A stretch of 64,000 nucleotides of DNA from Tildeniella torsiva UHER 1998/13D (GTDB lineage Bacteria > Cyanobacteriota > Cyanobacteriia > Phormidesmidales > Phormidesmidaceae), in the NCBI GenBank assembly GCA_019358835.1, contig JAHHIH010000004.1, positions 62,001 through 126,000 of the forward strand, read 5' to 3'. Of the stretch, positions 40,666-49,354 are shown piece by piece. The position numbers were made by a program, and so were the translations under genes. The notes under the pieces are model-generated. The model was not told the origin of the DNA. It saw only the letters and a program-made list of their open reading frames with translations, and did no database searches. How positions within the stretch are numbered: the first letter of the stretch is position 1; each line of letters starts with the position of its first letter.

Positions 40666-42996
40666 TTACGACACAACTTCCACAGGTTGTCCTTTCCCCA
40701 CCGCTGCTTTAACCGCCTCGATCGCCCACAAAGTTGCCTCCGGTGTCGCCGGTAGCGCCAGCGGCACATAGTTGGCATTGCCGAAGGCTGCAACAGCGGC
40801 GCGAATCGCCTCCCGAACGGCGATCGCCAGCATAAACGGGGGTTCGCCTACGGCTTTGCTGCCGTAGATCACGCCATCCTGGGCGGCGCGCTCCAGCAGG
40901 TGCACGGTAAACCGCTCCGGCACTTCACTGATGGTGGGGATTTTGTAGGTGCTGGGGGCGAAGGTGCGCAGGCGGCCTTCCCCATCCCACACCAGTTCTT
41001 CCATGGTTAGCCAGCCCATGCCCTGCACAAAGGCACCTTCCACCTGGCCCTTATCCACCAGGGGATTCAGGGATTCGCCCACATCGTGGACGATATCGAC
41101 CTGGCGCAGCTTAAAGGTGCCGGTGAAGCCATCGACCTCGACTTCGCAGACCGCCGCACCGTAGGCGAAGTAGTAAAAGGGACGACCCTTTCCCAATTTA
41201 GGATCCCAAAAGATGTTGGGGGTGCGGTAGAAGCCGGTGGTGGAGAGGCTGATGCGTTCGCTGTAGGCCTGCTTAACGACTTCCTCGAAGGCGATGCGGG
41301 CGCTGGGGTAGGTGCGGCAGTAGATCCAGTCGTCTGCGAAGACCATGTCTTCGGGGGCATCGAGGTTCAGCATGCGCACGGCGACGGCGGCGAGGCGATC
41401 GCGCAAGATCTCGCAGGCATTTTTCATCGCCTGGCCGTTGAGGTCTGAGCCGCTGGAGGCGGCGGTGGCCGAGGTATTGGGCACCTTGTCGGTGCTGGTG
41501 GGCATCAGGCGCAGGCGATCGATCTTAACGCCCAGGGCGTTGGCGGCGACCTGCATCATTTTGGTGTGCAGGCCCTGGCCCATTTCGGTGCCGCCGTGGT
41601 TGAGCTGAATGCTGCCGTCGGTGTAGATCAGCACCAGCGCCCCAGCCTGGTTGTACATCACGTTGTTGAAGGAGATGCCGAATTTGACCGGGGTGATGGC
41701 CAGACCGCGCTTTTTGTAGGGGCTGGTGTTGTTAAAGGCCGTGATTTCTGTCTGTCGCGCCCCGTAGTTTGCATTGGCCTTGGCCTCTTGCCAGACGCGG
41801 GCGATGCGGTTATCGACGATGTCTTGGTCGTAGTGGGTGCGGTTGGTTTCGCCATCGCCGTGGTAAAAGTTGCGCTCGCGCACGAGATCGGGCGGCAGGT
41901 TGAGGGTGCGGGCGATCCTATCCACGACTTCCTCAATCACAATCATCCCCTGGGGGCCACCAAAGCCGCGATAGGCGGTGTTCGACACCCGATTGGTCTT
42001 GGCGATGCGCCCTTCCACCACCAGGTTGGGCACGTAGTAGGCGTTGTCGATATGCAGCATTGCTCGCCCTAGCACCGGGGAAGACAGATCCAAACTCCAC
42101 CCCCCGTCAGCGGTCAGCACTGCCTTCATTGCGGTGATGGTGCCGTCGCTGTTGAAGCCCACCTCGTACTGACCCAAAAATCCGTGGCGCTTGCCGGTAA
42201 TCAGCATGTCGTGGTGGCGGCGCAGGCGGCAGCGGGCGGGCCGCCCCGTCTTGTAGGTGGCTAGGGCCGCCGCTGAGGCAAAGGGGTTGGCCTGAGATTC
42301 TTTGCCGCCAAAGCCGCCACCCATGCGAATGCAGGTGCAAACCACCCGGTTTTTGGATAGACCCAGAATGCGGGCGATAATCTCCTGGGTTTCGGTAGGG
42401 TGCTGGGTGGAGGTATAGAGCTGGAGGTTGCCTTCCCCATCGGGCAGTGCCCAGCTCGTCTGGGTTTCTAGATAGAAGTGGTCTTGTCCGCCGATCTCGA
42501 CTTCGCCCGTGAAGCGGTGTTCAGACTGGGCCAGCACCGCGTCGGGGTCGCCCCGGCGAATGAATTGGGGGGTGTTGTGGTAGAAATTGGCGGCGATCGC
42601 CTCCTTTACTGTCTTTATCGCAGGCAGTGGCTCATACTCCACTACTATCTTGGCCGCACCTTCCCTAGCCGCCGCCTCAGTCTCTCCCACTGCCCAGGCC
42701 ACCACCTGGCCGTAGTAGCTCACCTCATCGGTGGGCAGCAGCACCTCATCGTGGACGATCGCCCCAGTATTGTTTTCCCCCGGTACATCGGCGGCGGTGA
42801 GCACCGTGACGCAGCCTGCTACCGTCAGCGCTGGGACTACATCCAGCTTGGTAATTGTGGCTCTGGCGTGGGGCGAAAGGACAGGATACAAGGAGAGCAT
42901 CCCCGCCGGTTCGCGCTGGTCGTCGGTGTAGACCGCCGTGCCGCTGACGTGGGCCACGGCGCTTTCGTGACTTCTCTGCTTACCGACTGGGCTCAT
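40666..42996 (-). CDS. xdhB: Xanthine dehydrogenase molybdenum-binding subunit
   Basis: The large molybdopterin subunit, 776 residues from the ATG at 42996 (GAGG six bases upstream); the open frame continues 40 codons further but without a start signal. It oxidises hypoxanthine to xanthine and xanthine to urate. Family motifs: SHESAVAHVSGTAVYTDD at the N-terminus, GGQDHFYLETQTSWA, MGGGFGGKESQANPFA, AYRGFGGPQG and the moco-binding GGTEMGQGLHTKM, with the catalytic Glu expected in GSKAVGEPPFMLA near the C-terminus. XdhA lies 103 bases upstream; XdhC is encoded after the ATPase/pentapeptide pair. The complex is cytosolic. Confidence 0.95.
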   Translation of the reverse strand: MSPVGKQRSHESAVAHVSGTAVYTDDQREPAGMLSLYPVLSPHARATITKLDVVPALTVAGCVTVLTAADVPGENNTGAIVHDEVLLPTDEVSYYGQVVAWAVGETEAAAREGAAKIVVEYEPLPAIKTVKEAIAANFYHNTPQFIRRGDPDAVLAQSEHRFTGEVEIGGQDHFYLETQTSWALPDGEGNLQLYTSTQHPTETQEIIARILGLSKNRVVCTCIRMGGGFGGKESQANPFASAAALATYKTGRPARCRLRRHHDMLITGKRHGFLGQYEVGFNSDGTITAMKAVLTADGGWSLDLSSPVLGRAMLHIDNAYYVPNLVVEGRIAKTNRVSNTAYRGFGGPQGMIVIEEVVDRIARTLNLPPDLVRERNFYHGDGETNRTHYDQDIVDNRIARVWQEAKANANYGARQTEITAFNNTSPYKKRGLAITPVKFGISFNNVMYNQAGALVLIYTDGSIQLNHGGTEMGQGLHTKMMQVAANALGVKIDRLRLMPTSTDKVPNTSATAASSGSDLNGQAMKNACEILRDRLAAVAVRMLNLDAPEDMVFADDWIYCRTYPSARIAFEEVVKQAYSERISLSTTGFYRTPNIFWDPKLGKGRPFYYFAYGAAVCEVEVDGFTGTFKLRQVDIVHDVGESLNPLVDKGQVEGAFVQGMGWLTMEELVWDGEGRLRTFAPSTYKIPTISEVPERFTVHLLERAAQDGVIYGSKAVGEPPFMLAIAVREAIRAAVAAFGNANYVPLALPATPEATLWAIEAVKAAVGKGQPVEVVS

Positions 42997-43099
42997 GGGG
43001 CACCTCAATGGGGATTTTGAATTGGCGATTTTGGATTTTGGTTCGGCTCCCCTCGCCTCCCTGGGAGAGGGGCTGGGGGAGAGGGCTTCGGGATCTACG

Positions 43100-44560
43100 C
43101 TACGGAAATTCCACAAAGAACTTCTCGAACAAATTCACCACCAAACGTTTGCGGTATTCAGCACTGCCCCGCAGATCCGTCAGCGGTGTAAACGCCTCTT
43201 GAAGAATTGGCTTCACGGCTTGGATAGTCTCCATTGTCCAGGGTTTGCCCACTAGGAATTCTTCCACTGCGATCGCCCTTGCCGGAGTCGCCGCTACCCC
43301 TCCATAACCCAACCTGGCGTGAAGAATCTGATTGCTGCCATCCACATCCACCACAAAGGCCGCCGCCACAATGCTGATGTCGTCGGTGCCGCGCTTGCCA
43401 ATTTTGTAGGCTTGGCTCAACCGCCGAGCCGTCCCCGGTGCAGGCGTTTTGGGAATTTGCACCGAGACAATCACCTCACCGGGCTGCAACTCGGTCTGGC
43501 GATAGCCGGTAAAGAAGTTAGCCAGGGGCAGCATGCGATCGCCCCCCGGCCCCGCCAGCTTCAGTACCGCATCCAGCGACAGGAGCACCGGGGGCAGGTC
43601 GCCAATGGGGGAAGCCGTGCCGATGTTGCCGCCCAGGGTGGCCCGGTTGCGCACCTGCCGCGCGGCGAACCAGTGAATCATCTCATCCAGGCTAGGGAAA
43701 AGGCCGTGGAGAGTAGTTTCAATGTGGCTAAGGGGCACCGCCGCGCCGATTTCCACCAGTTCATCGGTCTGGTGAATCTGCCTTAGCTCTCCCACCGCCT
43801 CTAGGGAAATTAGCATTGGATAGCGCTGTCGATGCCAGCTCATCTCCAGCCCCAAATCCGTTGCCCCGGCAACTAGAGTAGCGTCGGGATGCTGTTGTAA
43901 AAGATCCAGCACCTCTGAAAGCTGAGTGGGGCGATGGAATTGCTCACTCTGGCCGTTGTTTTGTGTGGTGTAGGCTAACGGTGAAAGCTGGGTGGAAGCG
44001 GAGAGCAGCCGTTCGGAAAACTGATCCTGAACCGTGGCCTCCGCCACCATCTGGGCGGCGCGGCGAATGGGGATGTAGCCGGTGCAGCGACAGAGGTTGC
44101 CTTCGACCGAGAGGTCGTCGGGGGTGCCGTCGTAGTAGGCGGCAAACAAACTCATAATGAAGCCGGGGGTGCAGTAGCCGCACTGAGAGCCGCCCGTTTC
44201 TACCATCGCTGCCTGCACGGGGTGGAGTTGGTCGGCGGTGACGGGTTCTTTGACAAAGGCATCTTTGGGAATGTGGCACTGGGTAATGCCGTCGGCGGTT
44301 AACACCTGCCGCCCCGCCACCGCCCCCAGGGGAATCAGACAGCTGTTCACTGCCTGGTAGTGGGGTTGGCCACCGGCCCCTGCGCCAATCAGAGCTACGG
44401 TACAGGCACCGCAGTCGCCGTCGCCGCAGCCTTCCTTAGTGGCCGATCGCCCGCTGAGGCGCAGGTACTCCAGCAAAGTCATGGCTGGCGAGACATCCTT
44501 GACGGAGACCGATTCGCCGTTGAGGGTGAAGCTGAGTTGACTGTCGAGTGGTTGAGTCAC
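43100..44560 (-). CDS. xdhA: Xanthine dehydrogenase FeS/FAD subunit
   Basis: The small subunit, 486 residues. The N-terminal plant-type [2Fe-2S] domain uses Cys45, Cys50, Cys53 and Cys74 (in EGCGDGDCGAC). A second, alpha-helical [2Fe-2S] domain uses Cys127 and Cys130 (QCGYCTPGF) and Cys157 and Cys159 (NLCRCTGY). The FAD domain of the CO dehydrogenase type fills residues 200-480 (ATLVAGATDLGLEMSW, NRATLGGNIGTASPIGDLPP, FTGYRQTELQPGEVIVSVQI). Electrons pass from the molybdenum site of XdhB to NAD+ through these centres. It heads the purine block and is divergent from the gene at 44750. Confidence 0.95.
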   Translation of the reverse strand: MTQPLDSQLSFTLNGESVSVKDVSPAMTLLEYLRLSGRSATKEGCGDGDCGACTVALIGAGAGGQPHYQAVNSCLIPLGAVAGRQVLTADGITQCHIPKDAFVKEPVTADQLHPVQAAMVETGGSQCGYCTPGFIMSLFAAYYDGTPDDLSVEGNLCRCTGYIPIRRAAQMVAEATVQDQFSERLLSASTQLSPLAYTTQNNGQSEQFHRPTQLSEVLDLLQQHPDATLVAGATDLGLEMSWHRQRYPMLISLEAVGELRQIHQTDELVEIGAAVPLSHIETTLHGLFPSLDEMIHWFAARQVRNRATLGGNIGTASPIGDLPPVLLSLDAVLKLAGPGGDRMLPLANFFTGYRQTELQPGEVIVSVQIPKTPAPGTARRLSQAYKIGKRGTDDISIVAAAFVVDVDGSNQILHARLGYGGVAATPARAIAVEEFLVGKPWTMETIQAVKPILQEAFTPLTDLRGSAEYRKRLVVNLFEKFFVEFP

Positions 44561-44749
44561 AGGAGCGGTATGGCGGCTAAAAAAACGTACCCACGGGCCA
44601 TGAGATTAGTGTTCAACTTAGCGGTAATTTAGTAGGCCCGATGACAAATTGACTAAATTTAATTTGAGTTTAGAAAATTGGCTTTGGCCTAAGCTAAGCA
44701 ATGTATCGCCAGGATGGTTTGAGAAAAACTTGCCGAAAGGTAATCAACC

Positions 44750-45241
44750 ATGACCCCCCTCTTCAAAAAACTGAATTTAAAGGCCCAGACTGAAATTTTG
44801 GTGGTCAATGCTCCGGCTAGCTTTGAATCCGAGCTAGCGGCTTTAGAAGGCGTTGCTGTTCAGCGATCGCCCGCTGCTCCCGAGGTCATTACCTTTGCCC
44901 TGGCCTTTGTCACCCAGCAGAGCGAGGTAGATGGCTTGGCGACCGCGATCGCCCCCCAAGCCCCTGGCGATGCCATACTGTGGTTCGCCTATCCCAAGGC
45001 CAGCTCTAAAAACTACGCCTGCGAGTTCAACCGCGACACGGGTTGGGCCGGGCTAGGCGATCTGGGTTTTGAGCCGGTGCGCCAGGTGGCGATTCGCGGA
45101 GCGATCCGTCCCGGAATCGATGCCGACTGGTCGGCCCTGCGGTTTCGGCGGGTAGAGTTTATCAAGTCGATGACCCGCAAGACGACGATGGCGATCAGCC
45201 AAGCGGGAAAGTCTCGTTCAGCCAAAGGGACGGATGCTTGA
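44750..45241 (+). CDS. Conserved hypothetical protein, possible DUF3052-like fold
   Basis: A 163-residue soluble protein. Recognisable blocks are LNLKAQTEILVVNAPASFE, VITFALAFVTQQSEVDGLA, AILWFAYPKASSK, EFNRDTGWAGLGDLGFEPVRQVAI and DWSALRFRRVEFIK. This alternating strand/helix pattern is known from small bacterial proteins sometimes grouped with DUF3052; no activity is known. It has no signal peptide or membrane segment. A purine tract (GAAAGG) lies about 8 bases before the ATG. It lies 81 bases upstream of the HD-domain gene in the same direction. Confidence 0.65.
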   Translation: MTPLFKKLNLKAQTEILVVNAPASFESELAALEGVAVQRSPAAPEVITFALAFVTQQSEVDGLATAIAPQAPGDAILWFAYPKASSKNYACEFNRDTGWAGLGDLGFEPVRQVAIRGAIRPGIDADWSALRFRRVEFIKSMTRKTTMAISQAGKSRSAKGTDA

Positions 45242-45322
45242 GCAAGGTTGCAGCCATCCGAACCCATGCAATTACGCGGCTCGATCGGTCATGCTGAACA
45301 AAAGCGCTTTCTCTATAGAACC

Positions 45323-45886
45323 ATGACTCTACCTGCTCTAGCTTCACCCATAGCCACGACTGCTTTGCTAGAGGCGCTGCACTTTGCGGCGACCAAACAC
45401 CGCGACCAGCGCCGCAAAGATAAGGAAGCCTCGCCCTATATCAACCATCCCATTCGGGTGGCGCAGCTGCTGGCTAGCGAGGGTGGGGTAACAGACCTGG
45501 TGACGCTCCAAGCGGCCATTCTCCACGACACCGTAGAAGATACCGAGACCACGCCCGAGGAGCTAGAGCGTCTCTTTGGCCCAGCGGTGCAGCAGCTCGT
45601 AGCTGAGGTCACCGACGATAAGAGCCTGCCTAAGGCAGAGCGCAAGCGCCTGCAAATTGAGCATTCTCCCCACCTGTCGCCCCAGGCCAAGCAGCTTAAA
45701 ATCGCCGACAAAACCGCCAATGTGCAAGATATTACTGCTTCGCCCCCTGCCAGCTGGTCCCTAGAGCGACGGCGCGAGTACTTAGACTGGGCCGATCGCG
45801 TGGTGTCCGGCTGCCGAGGCCACAACCCTGCGCTGGAGGCGGTCTATGACGAGGCGATCGCCGCTGGTCGAAAAGCGCTGACCTAA
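45323..45886 (+). CDS. HD-domain hydrolase of the MESH1/SpoT-like group
   Basis: A 188-residue single-domain HD phosphohydrolase. Metal-binding motifs are visible: [12 protein letters not shown] (first His), [20 protein letters not shown] (the HD pair and ED), and [13 protein letters not shown] (final Asp). This is the arrangement of metazoan MESH1 and the hydrolase half of SpoT, so it may hydrolyse (p)ppGpp or NADPH, but no synthetase domain is present. The ATG at 45323 is taken because the family begins shortly before [15 protein letters not shown]; the open frame extends back to 45248. The stop overlaps the next convergent gene by 4 bases. Confidence 0.75.
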   Translation: MTLPALASPIATTALLEALHFAATKHRDQRRKDKEASPYINHPIRVAQLLASEGGVTDLVTLQAAILHDTVEDTETTPEELERLFGPAVQQLVAEVTDDKSLPKAERKRLQIEHSPHLSPQAKQLKIADKTANVQDITASPPASWSLERRREYLDWADRVVSGCRGHNPALEAVYDEAIAAGRKALT

Positions 45887-47679
45887 AGACCGTACAACCC
45901 AGCAATCAGCAGAGGGGTGAGCACCGTCAAAATTAGGTTGAGGGGCAGACCCACGCGGGTAAAGTCAAAAAACTTGTACCCCCCAGGGCCGTAGACCATG
46001 GTGTTGGTCTGGTAGCCAATGGGGGTGAGGTAGCTATTTGAGGCCGCAAAGGTAACCGCAAAAATAAAGGCCATGGGGTTAAGGCCCAGGGTTTTAGCGA
46101 CTCCAGCGGCGATCGGAATCATTAAAATGACCGCCGCATTGTTGGAGAGAATTTCTGTCAGCAGATTGGTCACCAAATAAAAAATCATTAGCAGTAGAAT
46201 CCCTGAAGTGCCGCTGCCCAGATTCGCTAAATTCTCAGCCATCCAAGCCGTAGTTCCAGAGTTTTCCATCGCCGTCCCCAACGGGATCAGTCCGGCGAGT
46301 AAGAAAATCACATCCCAACGCACAGCGCCGTAGATTTCTCCCGGCTTTAAGCAGCCCGTTATGATCATCGCTAAAACCCCGATCAATGCGGTCACCAAAA
46401 TAGGAGCCCAGTCAAAGGCTGCTACTACAATCACGCCTAGGATAATGGCGATCGCAATCCAGGCTTTATCGAGGCGCAGACTTTCGGCCTCGCGCTGTTC
46501 TAAAACCAGCAGTTCTCGGGTGGTTTGCAAGCCGGTAAAACTGTCTCGCGGCCCCTGAACTAGCAGCAGATCGCCAAACTGAAGCGGAATTTTACCCAGT
46601 CGGGCGCGCACCAGCTCCTCGCCGCGACGCAGGGCTAGCACCGTAGCATTGTAGCGCTGGCGAAAGCGCATTTCTTTGAGGGTCGAACCCACCAGTCGAG
46701 AATTCGATAAAATCAAGACCTCGGCAATTTGTTCTTCTCCGGTTGTGAGCTGGTCGATGAGGGCCTGACCAAATTTTACGTCGGGCAAAATATCCAGCCC
46801 TCGCTGATCTCGTAGGGTCAGCAGTTCTTCTCGCCCTCCGCGAATGAGCAGCACGTCGCCAGCCTGCAACCGTTTGTCGGCCAGGGGCTGAGCAAACTGC
46901 GTACCATCGCGAATAATTTCCAATACGTCAATATCAAATTTGCGCTGAATCTCGCTGTCTTTCAGGGTTTGGCCAATCAGCGTTGAACGGGGATTGATCA
47001 CCACCTCACTGACATAGTCTTTGAGGTCATAGCCGGTTAGACCTGCCGCTGGGGCCTTGCGATTGGGCAAGAGTATGGGTGCCACAAAGGTGAGATATAC
47101 CAGCCCTACCGCAAAGGTAATTAACCCCAGCGTTGTAAACTCAAATAAACCAAACTCGCCATACCCCAAATCTTTTGATACCCCACTGGCCAAAATATTT
47201 GTTGACGTGCCGATAACGGTAATCATGCCGCCTAAAACGGTAGCGTAGGAGAGCGGTATTAACAGCTTTGAGGGCGAAATATTTTTCTTTTTGCACCAGT
47301 CTTCAACGATGGGTAAAAATACTGCTACAACAGCCGTATTGTTGATAAAGGCTGTGATGGGGCCAACCAAAATCCCCATCACAAAAATTTGTTGAGAAGG
47401 CTTGTTCCCACCCCATTTTATGAGCCAGTTGCGGGCAATCTGAATGATGCCAGTTTTGGCAATGCCTGCACTCAAGATAAACATCAGCATGACGGTAATG
47501 GTCGCTGCGTTACCGAAGCCAGCAATGCCCTCTTCTGGGGTAACCAACCCTAGGACAATTAATACGGTGGCGATCGCAATAGCCGTGATATCTACCGGCA
47601 GCCATTCAGCTACAAAGGCGATCAGCGAGCAAATTAAGACCAGCAGCGTTAGGAAAATAGGGTCTTGGATGAAACTCAT
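45883..47679 (-). CDS. SLC13/DASS transporter with RCK_C domains
   Basis: A 598-residue anion symporter. The membrane part comes in two halves (about residues 1-185 and 405-598), with the family motifs [18 protein letters not shown] and [13 protein letters not shown] in each half. Between them lie two TrkA-C (RCK_C) domains ([21 protein letters not shown] and [20 protein letters not shown]), typical of bacterial sulfate/sodium or dicarboxylate carriers such as Synechocystis Sll0640. The likely substrate is sulfate, which is inference. It is divergent from a sulfotransferase gene 425 bases away. Confidence 0.88.
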   Translation of the reverse strand: MSFIQDPIFLTLLVLICSLIAFVAEWLPVDITAIAIATVLIVLGLVTPEEGIAGFGNAATITVMLMFILSAGIAKTGIIQIARNWLIKWGGNKPSQQIFVMGILVGPITAFINNTAVVAVFLPIVEDWCKKKNISPSKLLIPLSYATVLGGMITVIGTSTNILASGVSKDLGYGEFGLFEFTTLGLITFAVGLVYLTFVAPILLPNRKAPAAGLTGYDLKDYVSEVVINPRSTLIGQTLKDSEIQRKFDIDVLEIIRDGTQFAQPLADKRLQAGDVLLIRGGREELLTLRDQRGLDILPDVKFGQALIDQLTTGEEQIAEVLILSNSRLVGSTLKEMRFRQRYNATVLALRRGEELVRARLGKIPLQFGDLLLVQGPRDSFTGLQTTRELLVLEQREAESLRLDKAWIAIAIILGVIVVAAFDWAPILVTALIGVLAMIITGCLKPGEIYGAVRWDVIFLLAGLIPLGTAMENSGTTAWMAENLANLGSGTSGILLLMIFYLVTNLLTEILSNNAAVILMIPIAAGVAKTLGLNPMAFIFAVTFAASNSYLTPIGYQTNTMVYGPGGYKFFDFTRVGLPLNLILTVLTPLLIAGLYGL

Positions 47680-48104
47680 GGACGAGTGGGGTTGAATGAG
47701 TTTCTGATTTTTGCATAATCTATGGCTAAACTCTGGGGCCTGGGCCTTGAATCCGCTGCTCGGAGACCAATCAGGGCAGTGGCCCTAGGCCTGAAAGCCA
47801 GGATCTACGGTGTTGGCCTGCGCTGACCAGAGCGTCTACCCCTGGCCCTCCAGCTACAAGCGCTACCCCATAGGCCCCACTGGCTTGGGGGAGGCCGATG
47901 TAGCCAGAGTGGCGATCGCCAAGCCAGCGAAAAGTAAGCCAAAGACTGCATTGGAGCCATCGGTCAAATTTATCTATTTTTCTCCGAGTTCTGCCTAAAT
48001 CAGCAAAATTTTATTTTTTTCGGAAACCTCGAGTGTCGGCGTGTAGCTATTCAAGCTGTGTAAGGCTAACCCGCCGACCCATTGAGTAGAAGGAGTCCGA
48101 CCGA
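47680..48104. other. Intergenic region between divergent transporter and sulfotransferase genes
   Basis: This 425-base region should carry both promoters. An A/T-rich run at about 47960-48030 lies close to the sulfotransferase gene. A plus-strand open frame at 47810-47998 has low-complexity composition and no start signal; I do not take it as a gene. No repeat or RNA motif seen. Confidence 0.35.
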
Positions 48105-49058
48105 ATGACCTCAGCCATTGTGAAACCTGCGCCATCTTTCGCTACCGACAGCGAGGGGATGCAGTACCCCCAAAAAACCCGCGAACTGCATAGCCACCAC
48201 TTCGACTCCACCATTTGGAATGACTTTCAGTTTCGCGACGACGACATTATTATTGCCACCTACGGTAAATCTGGCACCACCTGGATGCAGCAGATTGTTG
48301 CCCAGCTGATTTTTGACGGCCAAGAGGGGCTGAGCGTTGGCGATATGTCGCCCTGGATGGATTTGCGGGTGCCGCCCGCGCCGGAGAAAATGGCCGCTGT
48401 GGAAGCGCAAACCCACCGCCGCTTTCTCAAGACCCATTTGCCGGTGGATGCGCTGGTCTTTTCTCCCAAGGCAAAATATATCTACATTGGCCGCGATGGC
48501 CGCGATGTGCTGTGGAGCCTTTACAACCATCATGCCAACGCCAACGACTTGTTCTACGACCTGGTGAACAACACGCCGGGCCTGGTGGGGCCGCCCCTTG
48601 AGCCGCCGACTAGCTCGATTCGGCAGTACTTTCACGACTGGTTGCAGGGCGACGGCTACCCCTTCTGGTCGCTGTGGGACAACATGCGATCGTGGTGGGA
48701 GGTGCGCCACCTGCCCAACGTACTGATGGTGCACTACGCCCAGCTCAAGCAAGATCTGCCCGGTCAAATGCGTCGCATTGCCGAATTTCTTGAGATTCCT
48801 ATCGACGAGACTCAGTGGAACACAGTAGTAGAGCGCTGCACCTTTGACTATATGAAGCGCAACGCTGAGCAGGTCGCGCCTCTGGGTGGCCAGATCTTTG
48901 CGGGCGGGGCCAAAACCTTTATTAACAAAGGCACCAATGGTCGCTGGCGCGACACCCTGACTGAGGACGATATTAGCTGGTACGAGGAGGTCGCCCAGGC
49001 TCAACTCGGTGAAGACTGTGCCTACTGGCTGGCCAATGGTGAAATGCCCGCCGTGTAA
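48105..49058 (+). CDS. Sulfotransferase family protein
   Basis: A 317-residue cytosolic-type sulfotransferase that would transfer sulfate from PAPS to an alcohol or amine. The PAPS 5'-phosphosulfate loop is YGKSGTTWMQ (residues 53-62), the 3'-phosphate loop is YIGRDGRDVLWSLYNHH, and the C-terminal loop is FINKGTNGRWRDTLT, which corresponds to the conserved RKGxxGDWKN region of the family. The substrate is unknown. AGAAGGAG lies 8 bases before the start. The perfect hairpin at 49091-49126 ends the transcript. It sits divergently from the SLC13 carrier, which could supply sulfate. Confidence 0.88.
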   Translation: MTSAIVKPAPSFATDSEGMQYPQKTRELHSHHFDSTIWNDFQFRDDDIIIATYGKSGTTWMQQIVAQLIFDGQEGLSVGDMSPWMDLRVPPAPEKMAAVEAQTHRRFLKTHLPVDALVFSPKAKYIYIGRDGRDVLWSLYNHHANANDLFYDLVNNTPGLVGPPLEPPTSSIRQYFHDWLQGDGYPFWSLWDNMRSWWEVRHLPNVLMVHYAQLKQDLPGQMRRIAEFLEIPIDETQWNTVVERCTFDYMKRNAEQVAPLGGQIFAGGAKTFINKGTNGRWRDTLTEDDISWYEEVAQAQLGEDCAYWLANGEMPAV

Positions 49059-49090
49059 GCCCCTTTCCTAGCAGCTCAGTCATTGAGGTT

Positions 49091-49126
49091 AAAGCCACCC
49101 CAGCCGCCTGCGGCTGGGGTGGCTTT
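49091..49126 (+). terminator. Strong hairpin terminator after the sulfotransferase gene
   Basis: AAAGCCACCCCAGCCGC at 49091-49107 is perfectly complementary to GCGGCTGGGGTGGCTTT at 49110-49126. The 16-17 bp stem has a tiny loop and a short T tail, and the A tract on the left could serve the opposite strand. Confidence 0.88.
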
Positions 49127-49354
49127 GCTGCGGGGGGATGGGCAGCATATTTGGTGCAATAAAGCCGCAATTGTCAACGTTGCGATCGAACAATTCGAAT
49201 TACTTTAAGCTGGGCAATTTAGCGCCAAGGAGTCTTAGTTACGGGCATTATGAACGGTATAACGAGTATCTGTTATGGCACTAGCACCCCTCGGCTGGAC
49301 TCGATGTAAACGCTAACGGCCTTTGGCTGTCAGCATTCCCTCGGCTCGATTGGC

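Noticed and set aside
47810-47998. Plus-strand open frame of 62 codons upstream of the sulfotransferase
   Set aside because: Low-complexity composition and no start signal.
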